Source: Arenibacter catalasegens
GTDB taxonomy: Bacteria; Bacteroidota; Bacteroidia; Flavobacteriales; Flavobacteriaceae
Direction: 5' to 3'
NCBI RefSeq assembly: GCF_002909235.1
Contig: NZ_PHQQ01000028.1
Coordinates: forward strand, 1-64,000
DNA: 64,000 bases
The stretch's first letter is position 1, and each line of letters begins with the position of its first letter. Shown in pieces: positions 1 to 9,275 of the stretch. The translations under genes and the position numbers were made by a program. The notes below the pieces were generated by a model. That model saw nothing but the letters and a program-made list of their open reading frames with translations. It had not been told where the DNA came from and ran no database searches.

Positions 1-432
1 GCGTTATTAATAGTTCTGGTAGTATAAGCTTTAATAGGTCCAAAGATAATTCCAATGCCGATCGTTTTCTTGCAAAGATCGGACTCCTATTTCAATTCAC
101 ACACAACTTTTGGGATTGATCCATTGTGACCATATCTAAAATAAGAGAAGCCAATTGTATTGCTTTATAGCGCGACTTTTAAATGCGCTATAGCCATTTG
201 ATTCTCCCATAAAAATTGATGGGATTGTCCATCCAAACAGACTATTTGCGACATATTTGTAGGCAAAACATCCCTTTGGAGGTATGGATAGGTGTATTTA
301 TCGCCTTTTGTCATTGATTAAAATTGCCCGATATGCAACGGTTTTTGCATTGCGATAAAGGAAATGGATTTGACCCTTTTTAAAATCGTATACCTTGGCA
401 ATCTCTTCCAACGGATTTTTTGCCTTTTAGTT
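1..432. other. No supported gene; possible decayed coding remnant on minus strand
   Basis: No intact gene is visible. Read on the minus strand there are short protein-like stretches in different frames, for example one containing NPLEEIAKVYDF near 360-420 and one containing GWTIPSIFMGESNGYSAF near 170-240, separated by stops and frame changes. This would fit the decayed 3' end of a gene upstream of the aldolase, but I do not recognise the family and the signal is weak. Confidence 0.3.
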
Positions 433-1467
433 TCATCCGTAGGTCACAAGATCAATCTGAACATCTTCGCATAAGGCAGAAAGATCTTTCCAAAGCAATT
501 CTAAACGGGCTTTATCGGAATTATCCAAGGGCAAAGTTTTATTCCTACTGTTTGTAGTCAAACCAAGGCCTCGCAAGTTCATAAAATATTTGGCTCCGAT
601 TGAATATTTTTTACCAATGACTGATTTATTCGCAAGCACGAAATCATTTACTTTTTTCACAGATTCAGACACCTCTTTAGTCCGTCCATTTTGCCACAAA
701 TAAGAAAACAATTCTGGGTAATAGTTACCTGCAATACAGGAGATGCCCGCACCACCATGTTGAATGGACTGTAGCACATCGGGTGAATGCGCATTGTAGA
801 TGCCTAAGTCAGAACTAGAAGCAATATCTATCTTCTTGTCCACCAAATCGGCATCACAGGTAGTATCTTTAAAGTATAGGTATCTTCCCGTTTTTAGGAG
901 TTGTTCTAACATCACAGGACTAATTTGTCGTTTGTAAGGACTTGGGCATTCGTAAATACCTAAGGGGATATTCCCGGTCAGATTCATAATACCTTCAAAA
1001 GAATTCAGTAGCGCAGCATCATTTTTTCCTTTTTTAACCATTACGGATGGTATTAAAACAACAGCATTAACACCTGTGTCGTAGATTTTCTTCACAAAAT
1101 CTGCATTTTCCGTTACGTCACTAGAAAAGGTTCCGGTGGACACTACTGGAAGTTTGGTATTTTCTACTACAAACCTCGTGAGATCTAGACGTTCTTGGTT
1201 ACTTAGATTGTACATTTCACTAGAACCACAATTTGCAAATAAGCCTGTGGACCCAGAATCTTCATACCACCGAATTAATCTTTTTAATCCAGGATAATCA
1301 ATGGATAAATCATCATTAAATGGGGTCATCATTACGGGCCAAAATCCCCCTGGCAACTTATTGTCAAAGGAAGAAAAAGGTAACTTTTCAAAGCCTCTAC
1401 TTAACCATATACCGCCTAAAGTTGTCATAAATGCAGTACTCACAAATTTTCTACGTGTCCAATTCAT
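433..1467 (-). CDS. DapA/N-acetylneuraminate lyase family aldolase with Tat-type leader
   Basis: This is a 344-residue class I aldolase of the DHDPS/NanA superfamily, which condenses or cleaves pyruvate through a lysine Schiff base. Residues 40-330 form the TIM barrel. Visible landmarks are CGSSEMYNLS at 80-89 (substrate loop), Tyr172 in GIYECP, and the probable Schiff-base Lys200 in YLYFKDTT. Residues 1-25 (MNWTRRKFVS followed by a hydrophobic run) look like a Tat signal, which is unusual for this normally cytosolic family. The neighbouring genes encode sialidase-like proteins, so N-acetylneuraminate or a related 2-keto sugar acid is a reasonable substrate, but the sequence cannot fix it. 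DHDPS for lysine synthesis is less likely given the leader and context. Confidence 0.8.
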   Translation of the reverse strand: MNWTRRKFVSTAFMTTLGGIWLSRGFEKLPFSSFDNKLPGGFWPVMMTPFNDDLSIDYPGLKRLIRWYEDSGSTGLFANCGSSEMYNLSNQERLDLTRFVVENTKLPVVSTGTFSSDVTENADFVKKIYDTGVNAVVLIPSVMVKKGKNDAALLNSFEGIMNLTGNIPLGIYECPSPYKRQISPVMLEQLLKTGRYLYFKDTTCDADLVDKKIDIASSSDLGIYNAHSPDVLQSIQHGGAGISCIAGNYYPELFSYLWQNGRTKEVSESVKKVNDFVLANKSVIGKKYSIGAKYFMNLRGLGLTTNSRNKTLPLDNSDKARLELLWKDLSALCEDVQIDLVTYG

Positions 1468-2093
1468 TCTATATTAAATTTATTTTACTCATGGCTCATT
1501 TAGAACCAAAATCCTGAGGGTTAAAGTACTAAATTTTGGGTATCAATTTAAATCTGTCATAGATTTAAAGCTTCATTTTTTGGTATTGTTGTGGTTAGGG
1601 CCTTAAAAAAAGGCTTCTTTAATGGGAGTTAAATACGCCAGAATTATGGCGATGAACTGTTGCAATTCTTTATTGATCTTCTGTAATGAGGTTATGCGGT
1701 TTCCTACTAATGGAAGAGTCATTTTTTTATATTCAATACCTTGATAATTTTTTCAATATTTTTTATCCTCCAACCACTTACTCTTAAAAAACTGATGGTT
1801 AAGTAGTGTTTTTGCTAATTAATTTGAAAAAATAATTTTTCCTTTGAATGTCTGCTATAAATGGTTCCGGAGGGGGGTTTCTTGATTAAATACACCATCT
1901 CTGATGGTATAAAAAATCTATGAAAGTTGGAATATGCAGTGTTTCATATTATATTTCCACTTTTATTCAAAGCTAAAAAAGAGATGCTTTTATAAAAATT
2001 GCTTAATCGTTTAAATCGAAAATGTTATTTTACATAGGGTGTCAAAATGTTGTTGTATCAAAAAGCGACCAAATTAATATAGAGAGTACTATT
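1468..2093. other. Intergenic region between divergent aldolase and sialidase-like genes
   Basis: AT-rich region between divergently transcribed genes; it must hold the promoters for both directions. I see no RNA gene and no convincing ORF. The only structure noted is a short hairpin, ACCATCT and its near complement around 1894-1908, followed by an A-rich run. The in-frame extension of the downstream ORF to 2022 is not preceded by a signal peptide, so it is treated as untranslated. Confidence 0.4.
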
Positions 2094-3353
2094 ATGGACT
2101 TACACAATTTATCAAGATTTAACTTTTTTCTATGCCTCGTAATATTATGTTCTTCCACGGCAAGTTTACGGGCTCAGAAACACCAAAAAGAACAACTTGG
2201 CAGTATAGATAAATCGGCTTATGATTTTAATTCTGAATATGAGAAAGTCAAATCCAGGGTAAGTTATGTGCCAGGTATTAAGGTGATCAGAGGGGAAACC
2301 CATGTAATTGTTCCAGAGCAAGAATTTTTCTGCCCTGCTGGCAGTGTTTTTAAATATAACAATGGAGATATTCAGGTATTTGACCGGCGTTCTAATAATG
2401 GCGGAAAGACCTGGCAGCAGGTACCCCATATTCTTGAAAATTCTACTTACCAATTCCCTGGACCAGAAGGGGAAGTAGTTATGTTTCAATCGGATAATCA
2501 GGCGGGAGGTTCGACTAGCGCGGGAAGACCGGAAATTTCTTTGCAAAAGACTGATGAGGAAGGTGTTTTAGAGGCTAACTTTTTTCGTTCAAAGGATAAT
2601 GGATTAACTAGGGTAAGTGACCCTGCTAGAGTTTATCTGCCTAAAAAATTTAAGGATTGGTCGGGGGTTTTATGCCGTAATATTGTTGGGCTTGATGATG
2701 GTAGCCTTCTTATGAGTATGTATCTCAGAAGTGGAGTCAAGAACACCATAGAGAATAAATTTCGTGACATCGTACTAAAATCCTCGGATAGCGGTAAGAC
2801 TTGGCATTATTTATCAACGGTAGCCTTTGATATGTCCGAGGATAGCCGGGGAGAAGGCTTTAATGAAGCATCACTGTTGGTTCTTCCCGATGGTAAAATT
2901 AATTGCTATATGAGGTCGGGTGCTAGTTACCAGGCCTCTTTGGGTAGTTTTAATAATAACGATTGGGATAATAAAATGCCTTTCGGATTAGGACAACAAA
3001 CATCTATTTATAAGTGCGTATCCGTTGATGGAGGTGAAAATTGGAGTATTCCGGATCCCATAACTGCTCATGGTGTTTGGCCAGATGCTACTCTAATGAA
3101 AAATGGGATTACGGCATTAACTTATGGACGGCCAGGTAACTGGATAATGTTTAACATAGGAGAGAGCGATACCTGGGGCCCAATTATTCCATTCTACAAT
3201 GACCTTTATCCCCCAGATTGCGGAAATTATGTTTCTGTGGCGGAAGTAGCCCCGGACATTTTGCTGGTAGTTTATGCCCGCACCAACCCAAACGATCATT
3301 GGAAAAGTGAACTCGTGGGCACTTACTTTAATGTTAAGGCCGTGACGGAGTAG
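2094..3353 (+). CDS. Secreted sialidase-like (BNR/Asp-box) protein
   Basis: A predicted exported beta-propeller of about 419 residues. I chose the ATG at 2094 because it is followed at once by a signal peptide (MDLHNLSRFNFFLCLVILCS then ASLRAQ); an in-frame start at 2022 would put 24 unlikely residues in front of it. Asp-box type repeats (S/N-x-D/N-x-G-x-T/N-W) are seen as NNGGKTW, SSDSGKTW and SVDGGENW. Such propellers occur in exo-alpha-sialidases (GH33) and in several other glycosidase and lyase families, so the activity on sialic acid is suggested, not shown. It is the first of three related genes on this strand. Confidence 0.75.
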   Translation: MDLHNLSRFNFFLCLVILCSSTASLRAQKHQKEQLGSIDKSAYDFNSEYEKVKSRVSYVPGIKVIRGETHVIVPEQEFFCPAGSVFKYNNGDIQVFDRRSNNGGKTWQQVPHILENSTYQFPGPEGEVVMFQSDNQAGGSTSAGRPEISLQKTDEEGVLEANFFRSKDNGLTRVSDPARVYLPKKFKDWSGVLCRNIVGLDDGSLLMSMYLRSGVKNTIENKFRDIVLKSSDSGKTWHYLSTVAFDMSEDSRGEGFNEASLLVLPDGKINCYMRSGASYQASLGSFNNNDWDNKMPFGLGQQTSIYKCVSVDGGENWSIPDPITAHGVWPDATLMKNGITALTYGRPGNWIMFNIGESDTWGPIIPFYNDLYPPDCGNYVSVAEVAPDILLVVYARTNPNDHWKSELVGTYFNVKAVTE

Positions 3354-3407
3354 AATAAACGTAGTAGAATAAAATATTCCTAAAGGAAAGAATATAAAAT
3401 AGATTGC

Positions 3408-4576
3408 ATGAATAATATAGACAACTGTCTCTTCTCTGGTAGGATTGCCCTGATTTTCTTAAGCTTGTTAATAGTAACAGGGGCATTGTTCTCTTGTTCT
3501 GGAAATAAGGGAAAAGGTGGGGTCCAAATACCTGGTCCAAATATATCTTTAATTCTCAATCCCTCTGAAAACAACCCTCGTAACAGTGAAGGAGATTTTA
3601 TCACTTTAAAGGATGGCCGAATTTTATTTATATATAGTCGGTATTCTGGAGATTCGTCTCATGATAATGCACCCGCCTCCCTAGCGGGAAGATATTCTAA
3701 TGATGGAGGGAAGACCTGGACCTTAAAAGATGAAATGATCATTTCCAATGAAGGGGGAATGAATATTATGTCCGTTTCCTTACTTCGATTGAAGAATGGA
3801 GAAATTGCGTTGTTTTATTCAAAGAAAAATTCGGATGAAGACAATTCTCCTGTAATGCGTATTTCTGTGGATGAAGCAAAAACTTGGAGCGATCCAGTTC
3901 AAATCATAACTGATAAACAAGGATATTTCGTTCTTAATAACGATAGGGTCATCCAATTGAAAAACGGAAGAATAATTTTGCCTGTTTCTATGCATAATTC
4001 ACCCGGCGGTAAGTGGAGCAGTAAGGGGGATCTGTTTAGTTATTACTCGGATGATAATGGTAGTACCTGGCAGTCAGGATTTAAAGTTCCGGATACAACG
4101 GACATTGTTACGCAAGAACCTGGGCTGATAGAGTTGCGCGACGGGAGGGTTATGATGTATTTAAGGGCCGGTGGAGGATTTCAAAGGCACTCTTTCTCTG
4201 AGGATAATGGCGTAACATGGAGTCAGATTCAGAAGAGTAATATTCCCTCTCCGGTATCACCGGCCTCAATTGAGAAAATACCTTCAAATGGAGATTGGTT
4301 ACTGGTGTGGAACAATAATGATGGTTCCAAGGAGGCTCTTAAGGGGAAAAGGACCCCCTCACTGTTGCTGTGTCCAAAGACGAAGGTGAAACGTGGAAAA
4401 TGATTAAAAACATTGAAAGTGAGCCAGATGGTTGGTACTGCTACACTGCTATAGAATTTGTGGGTGACCATTTATTACTTGGGTATTGCGCAGGAAAAAG
4501 AAAAAAGGGGGTAAGTGGGAGCGGCTTGGCAACCACACAAATTACTAGATTAAATATTAATTGGATTTATAAATAA
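3408..4576 (+). pseudogene. Sialidase-like (BNR) lipoprotein gene, frameshifted near 4354
   Basis: Two overlapping reading frames together make one BNR-repeat lipoprotein of about 390 residues. The 5' frame (3408-4403) opens with a lipoprotein signal ending LFSC and contains Asp-boxes YSNDGGKTW, SVDEAKTW, YSDDNGSTW and FSEDNGVTW. It then changes at the C-run 4354-4358 into a tail with no resemblance to the family. The 3' frame resumes with the Asp-box SKDEGETW and runs to the stop at 4574-4576. Adding one C to the run would restore GKRTPLTVAVSKDEGETW. The gene is therefore either newly inactivated, phase-variable at a C5/C6 tract, or affected by a homopolymer sequencing error. Confidence 0.8.
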
Positions 4577-4584
4577 TTGGAGGT

Positions 4585-5748
4585 ATGATGAATTTAAAAT
4601 TTTTATGTGCATTTTTTATAGCCACAATGGTACATTGTTTGTGCTTTGGTCAAAGGGATAAAACCTTCCTTGATCCTCCCAAATTAATAAAGAATCCATC
4701 ATCAGTAGCGTTTTATGCCCCCGAGAATAGAAAATTCACAGGTATTTCTAGCCTCGCTGTTAGCCCTAAAGGGCGACTGTGGGCGACATGGTATTCCGGA
4801 ATAACACCAGGGGAAGATGCTAATAATTATGTAGTTGTTGCTACTAGTGGAGATAATGGGCAAACTTGGGAAGAAGTACTTGTGATAGATTCTGATAAAA
4901 AGGGTCCTGTTAGGGCTTTTGATCCAGAAGTATGGATTGATCCTGCAGGTAAACTTTGGATTTTTTGGTCTCAATCAATTCATAAGGAGATGGATAAGCA
5001 TTACGATGGCATTAATACTGGTGTGTGGGTTTTGACGATTGATGATGCAGAAGAAAGTAATCCAACTTGGCCCACCCCTAAAAGAATTGTTGATGGTATC
5101 ATGATGTGTAAGCCAGTCGTATTATCTACAGGTGAATGGGTTTTGCCAGTCTCAACATGGCAAATAAACGATGGGGCAAAAGCAGTCGTATCAGTTGATC
5201 ATGGCCAAAGCTGGCAAGTTCGAGGCGCCGTTAACGTTCCAGAATTGGCGCGTAGTGCTGATGAACACATGATTGTTGAGAGAAAGGATGGGACATTATG
5301 GATGCTTGTTCGAACCAAATATGGGATTGGGGAAAGTGTTTCGAATGACAAGGGGTATTCATGGACCCCATTAGTACCTTCTAAAATTCAACATCCAACG
5401 GCTAGATTCTTTATTTATAGACTTAATTCTGGAAATCTTTTACTAGTAAAACATGGGCCAATAGATATGAAAATTGGACGATCTCATCTCATGGCTTTTG
5501 TATCTAAAGATGATGGATTTACCTGGTCCGATGGATTATTACTGGACCAAAGAAAAGATGTTTCCTACCCAGATGGTCAGCAATCAAGTGATGGAACTAT
5601 TTATATCACCTATGATTATATCCGTAGAAGTGACCAAAAGATTTATCTTACAAGTTTCTCGGAAGAAGATATTGCTAAAGGTTCAAGCAAAACAATTTTG
5701 GAGGTCTATAACAGAAGGTTGCTAATAAGTCAAGGTGGCGCACAATAG
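4585..5748 (+). CDS. Secreted sialidase-like (BNR) exo-glycosidase
   Basis: A 387-residue predicted periplasmic or secreted beta-propeller with a signal peptide (residues 1-23, ending CLCFGQ). Asp-box repeats are clear: TSGDNGQTW, SVDHGQSW, SNDKGYSW and SKDDGFTW, spaced as in propeller blades. The start is supported by GGAGG a few bases upstream, and the gene follows the frameshifted paralogue by only 8 bp, so the two are probably co-transcribed. The most probable role is release of a terminal sugar such as sialic acid for the aldolase encoded at 433-1467. Catalytic residues of GH33 could not be assigned with confidence by eye. Confidence 0.75.
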   Translation: MMNLKFLCAFFIATMVHCLCFGQRDKTFLDPPKLIKNPSSVAFYAPENRKFTGISSLAVSPKGRLWATWYSGITPGEDANNYVVVATSGDNGQTWEEVLVIDSDKKGPVRAFDPEVWIDPAGKLWIFWSQSIHKEMDKHYDGINTGVWVLTIDDAEESNPTWPTPKRIVDGIMMCKPVVLSTGEWVLPVSTWQINDGAKAVVSVDHGQSWQVRGAVNVPELARSADEHMIVERKDGTLWMLVRTKYGIGESVSNDKGYSWTPLVPSKIQHPTARFFIYRLNSGNLLLVKHGPIDMKIGRSHLMAFVSKDDGFTWSDGLLLDQRKDVSYPDGQQSSDGTIYITYDYIRRSDQKIYLTSFSEEDIAKGSSKTILEVYNRRLLISQGGAQ

Positions 5749-5843
5749 TTCATTAATTCGGACTAAAAAGGTGCATATTAAGCGTCAAATGGATTGAGGT
5801 GACTTAAGTTCCATATGTCCATCTGGTTTTCTATAACTGATTT

Positions 5844-5886
5844 TAATTTTACAGTTTATTTTTCCGAAAAATAAACTGTAAAATTA
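5844..5886. terminator. 20-bp perfect stem hairpin between convergent genes
   Basis: Arms 5844-5863 and 5867-5886 are exactly complementary with a CCG loop. It lies between the end of the plus-strand sialidase-like gene and the end of the minus-strand fucosidase, and contains the fucosidase stop codon. U-rich arms on both strands make it a plausible bidirectional terminator. Confidence 0.65.
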
Positions 5887-8213
5887 TTAATAAACATCCT
5901 TTCATCTTCCCCTTCCAAAGTGAGTCGAAGTTTAGTGGTTTTAGCAACAGGGAAAGTTTGAATGCGCTTCCTACCTATACTTTGGCCTTCGGCAATCGTT
6001 TTCCATTGATTATTAACGTGGGCATCAACTTTATATGACTTGATATGTTGGCCATTCCGAATATCTTCTTCCAATACCAGCAGATTTACTTTCTGTTTTT
6101 TTGGGAAATCAATGACAAGTTGGTTATTGGGTCGGTCAACTTTTGAGGAGGTACTGCCCAGGGGTATGGCAAATGTGTCTTCCAAAGATTTGCCAAATTC
6201 GTATAACCGTTCTACTTCCGCTTCAGGGATAAGGCCCGTAGTATCCGGTGTCATATTGACGAGCAGGTTGGCCCCTCGGCCTATGGATTCAAAATACACC
6301 TTCCTTAAGAAAGGAATATCCCTCAAGGTACTGTCGGAGTCCGGCGTCCAAAACCAGGTACTTCTGGTGTGAAGGTTGGCCTCCGCAGGAATCCAACCCG
6401 CGTTTTGCGGTCCTACCCACATCTCGAGACCTTCCCCTGGCCTTACAATATTTTGCAAGGGATAAGCGGCCCAGCCCTGTTCGCTTCCGGACCATCTTAC
6501 GTCGGGTTTGGTTCCTCCCATTATCACGGCAGTAGGCTGTAAATGTTGTACCATGGAATGAATGGCATCGCCATAGGCCGTTCCAAACGGTTTCATGGTT
6601 TTTGGGTCCATTACATCCCAGCCAAAGGGGTCGTAGGCCCCATCGAACCATAGGTATGATATCTCGCCGTAGTTGCTAAGTAATTCCCTTAATTGTTCCA
6701 TAAATACAGGGAAGTATTTATGGATGTCCCCAACCATCTTTCTTTCGCCTTGCGGGTCTGGTGTACTACTGCATCCAAAATGTTTATCGCCCCCAGATAC
6801 ATATAATCCAATTTCAATATCATATTTACGGCAGGCTTTTACAAATTCGCCTACCACATCGCCTTTGCCTTCCTTCCAGGGAGAACCTTTTATAGAATAA
6901 TCCGTTGTTTCGGTTGGCCATAGGCAGTAGCCATTATGATGCTTTGCCGTTAAAACGATATGCTTCGCGCCAAAGGATTTGGCAGTTTTCACCCATTGCT
7001 CGGCATCCAATTCGGAAGGGTTGAAAATATCGGCAGCCGGAACGGACATCATATCTGATTCGATATACGCAGCTGGACCATAGTGGATAAATGCTCCCAA
7101 TTGTCTTTCCTGAAAGGCAAGCTGTTGAGGGGAGGGTTTATTTGTTACCTTAAAAATGGGACTTTTACCATTCATCGTTTGTTTCTTGGGTGCTGTAAGT
7201 ACCGGTGTCCAATTGCCTTGGTGCTCTGGAGGGACTTTAATGTTTTCTATGCTACCCTTGAAAAAATGTTCGAACAATTGTTTTGGAGTTCCTTCATAGG
7301 TAGCCCGTTGTAGGTCTCCCGCAGTGGTCTGGTCGCTCCCCGTAAAATAAAGAATGGTCTTCCCTTTAAAATAACAGAGTTCTACGTCGGATGCATTACT
7401 TTCACTTATCGTTGGGTCAATTAAAGGAATATTTTTATGTGAAGCGTCAAAAGTAACAAAGGGCCTGTCTTCATTGGCATCTTCCCAATTAACCAAATCT
7501 TTTGAGCGCGTAATACGGGTTTCATAACCTCCGCTAATGGATTCTAAATATAGTGTATAGTACCAATCCCCTTCATAGTACAGGGCGGGACCACCTACGT
7601 ATTTTTCCTTTCCATAAACCGCATCGGGAATTTCCTTCCAGTTGATCAGGTCTGTCGATTCCAAATATCGGAATGTAAAGGGTTTCCAATGGGGGTCATT
7701 GGTCTCATATAGTAAGATGAATTTATCCTTTCCCCTACATACCGCAGTGTTGAAAAAGAACTCTTGCCCTGAAGCCTTAAAAACAGTTCGGGGCTTTGTC
7801 CAATTTTTTAGATCTTTTGAACTGGTCATGGTTATTTCTGTCATCTTACGCCAGGGCTTATCATTTCCATAATTACCAGCAAAAACATAAACCGAGTCCT
7901 TCCAGGTCAATACAGTTCCAAAACCATGATTTTTTAAGGGAACCGAAATTAGTTTCCCAGTTTCGATGTCCCTGATGCGCACTTCATCTTCGTGAAAAAA
8001 ATCTCCGGGCTTAGCCCCCTGAAGGTCCCAGAAGTGCTGGTTGTTTTCAAGTAGGTATAATTTATTTTTAAAAACAAAAGGAGAGGTCTCTACCAATGGA
8101 GAATCGAGCCGCCCTTGTTTTTTTATCGGATTATCAAAGGGTGTTTGAGCGCTTATACCGCAATTAATTAGACACACATTTAAAAAGAGGAGTATTTTGG
8201 TAAAATTTATCAT
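5856..8213 (-). CDS. GH43-like / GH29 alpha-L-fucosidase fusion, secreted
   Basis: A 785-residue exported glycoside hydrolase. Residues 1-22 are a signal peptide ending ISAQ. Residues about 30-335 resemble a five-bladed GH43/GH32-like propeller (repeated SKDLKNW, STDLINW, SKDLVNW blade motifs). Residues about 365-650 are a GH29 barrel: QLGAFIHYGP, LTAKHHNGYCLWPTETTDYS (421-440) and YLWFDGAYDPFGWD, with Asp524 the expected nucleophile in WFDG. Residues about 660-785 resemble a carbohydrate-binding beta-sandwich. GH29 enzymes cleave terminal alpha-L-fucose. The propeller may be a second catalytic or a binding module. It lies convergent to the sialidase-like genes, in keeping with breakdown of a fucose-containing glycan. 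Confidence 0.85.
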   Translation of the reverse strand: MINFTKILLFLNVCLINCGISAQTPFDNPIKKQGRLDSPLVETSPFVFKNKLYLLENNQHFWDLQGAKPGDFFHEDEVRIRDIETGKLISVPLKNHGFGTVLTWKDSVYVFAGNYGNDKPWRKMTEITMTSSKDLKNWTKPRTVFKASGQEFFFNTAVCRGKDKFILLYETNDPHWKPFTFRYLESTDLINWKEIPDAVYGKEKYVGGPALYYEGDWYYTLYLESISGGYETRITRSKDLVNWEDANEDRPFVTFDASHKNIPLIDPTISESNASDVELCYFKGKTILYFTGSDQTTAGDLQRATYEGTPKQLFEHFFKGSIENIKVPPEHQGNWTPVLTAPKKQTMNGKSPIFKVTNKPSPQQLAFQERQLGAFIHYGPAAYIESDMMSVPAADIFNPSELDAEQWVKTAKSFGAKHIVLTAKHHNGYCLWPTETTDYSIKGSPWKEGKGDVVGEFVKACRKYDIEIGLYVSGGDKHFGCSSTPDPQGERKMVGDIHKYFPVFMEQLRELLSNYGEISYLWFDGAYDPFGWDVMDPKTMKPFGTAYGDAIHSMVQHLQPTAVIMGGTKPDVRWSGSEQGWAAYPLQNIVRPGEGLEMWVGPQNAGWIPAEANLHTRSTWFWTPDSDSTLRDIPFLRKVYFESIGRGANLLVNMTPDTTGLIPEAEVERLYEFGKSLEDTFAIPLGSTSSKVDRPNNQLVIDFPKKQKVNLLVLEEDIRNGQHIKSYKVDAHVNNQWKTIAEGQSIGRKRIQTFPVAKTTKLRLTLEGEDERMFINNFTVYFSEK

Positions 8214-8611
8214 TGGATACTTATATGGTTTGGAAATCTAAAATTATGCTGAAACTTGGTGAATAACCACTGGATTTTCTTCAATATGTGATGGTAATTA
8301 TACAAATCTTCAGGAATTGGGTTAAAAAAGGGAAATGACCCAATTAAATAGTAAGAATCGGATTTGAGTGGATCTTTAGATTTAGATAGTGATAGTGTTC
8401 TTTCATCATACTATGCATGTGGTATGTAAAATCGACTAAAAGGATTGACCTTTTTAAAAATTAAAATTTGATTTTAAGAAGCTGAAGCTCGGTAAATGTT
8501 CAAGCCGAAACCTTGGGTAAAGCGTTTTTTGTTTTCTATCGTTTAATTGGATTGATAATGAATAAATAGTTGGAATTTTAGGTATCTTTTTAGAATAAAT
8601 AACTTAGATTA

Positions 8612-8640
8612 TTGTAAGATCTAAAAAATATGTATATTTG
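8612..8640 (+). promoter_or_regulatory. Promoter of rimP-nusA-infB operon
   Basis: TTG at 8612-8614, an 18-bp spacer, and TATATTTG at 8633-8640 match the Bacteroidota housekeeping promoter TTG-N17..23-TAnnTTTG. Transcription should start about 8646. Confidence 0.7.
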
Positions 8641-8668
8641 CGGTGCTGAAAGAATATAAAGTATTCAT

Positions 8669-8693
8669 GAGGGGACAATTTGTCCCCTCTTTT
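8669..8693 (+). terminator. Attenuator-like hairpin in the rimP leader
   Basis: GAGGGGACA (8669-8677), a three-base loop and TGTCCCCTC (8681-8689) form a 9-bp GC-rich stem followed by TTTTATT. It has the form of an intrinsic terminator but lies only about 25 bases after the predicted transcription start and 110 bases before the rimP start codon. Confidence 0.65.
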
Positions 8694-8800
8694 ATTACCA
8701 TACTTTGTTTAAACGGCACGGTAAATGAACAGCTTTAAGTAATATTCTGAAGCATGTCGATTTCAGAGTTAAAAGCGGATGTTTAATAAAACCGAGGTAT

Positions 8801-9262
8801 ATGTTGAAGGAAAAAGTTACTGCACTTTTAGAAGACGCGTTAAAGGAGGATCAATCACTTTTTTTATTGGATTTCTCCGTATCCGCGGATAATAAGATTA
8901 TGATAACCTTGGACGGTGATCATGGTGTTACTTTGCAGGATTGTATGAATGTAAGTCGTGCCATAGAGCACAATATGGACAGGGAAGAAGAAGATTTTTC
9001 CTTGGAAGTGGCTTCTGTCGGAGCGGCTACACCACTCACATTGCCTAGGCAGTATGTGAAAAATATAGGAAGAAAGCTTGAAGTTAGAACCCGGGATATG
9101 GAATTCGAGGGTAAGTTAACAGAAGCATCAGAGGATAGTATTACCTTGGAATGGAAAGATAGGGAACCCAAACCCATAGGAAAAGGGAAAATTACGGTTC
9201 AGAAAAAGCAGCAAATCGCAATTTCTGATATTAAAGAAGCTAAAGTTGTATTAAAATTTTAA
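8801..9262 (+). CDS. rimP: Ribosome maturation factor RimP
   Basis: A 153-residue cytosolic protein needed for maturation of the 30S ribosomal subunit. The N-terminal alpha/beta domain (about 1-80) contains the typical TLDGDHGVTLQDCMNVSRAI and FSLEVASVGAATPLTLPRQY segments; the C-terminal SH3-like barrel covers about 85-153. Length and order match the family. It is the first gene of the conserved rimP-nusA-infB operon, 13 bp ahead of nusA, and follows a strong promoter with an attenuator-like hairpin. Confidence 0.95.
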   Translation: MLKEKVTALLEDALKEDQSLFLLDFSVSADNKIMITLDGDHGVTLQDCMNVSRAIEHNMDREEEDFSLEVASVGAATPLTLPRQYVKNIGRKLEVRTRDMEFEGKLTEASEDSITLEWKDREPKPIGKGKITVQKKQQIAISDIKEAKVVLKF

Positions 9263-9275
9263 TTGTAGTTCAAAA

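Larger units (their letters stand above)
8214..8800. other. Intergenic region upstream of fucosidase and of rimP
   Basis: Divergent intergenic space. The right part holds the rimP promoter and leader hairpin listed separately. The left part (8214-8600) must contain the fucosidase promoter, but no convincing box, RNA gene or ORF was found in it. Confidence 0.4.

Noticed and set aside
2166-2546. Antisense open frames within sialidase-like, infB, act/cox, sprA and other genes
   Set aside because: They are shadows of strongly supported genes on the other strand or frame, without signal peptides, domains or start signals.
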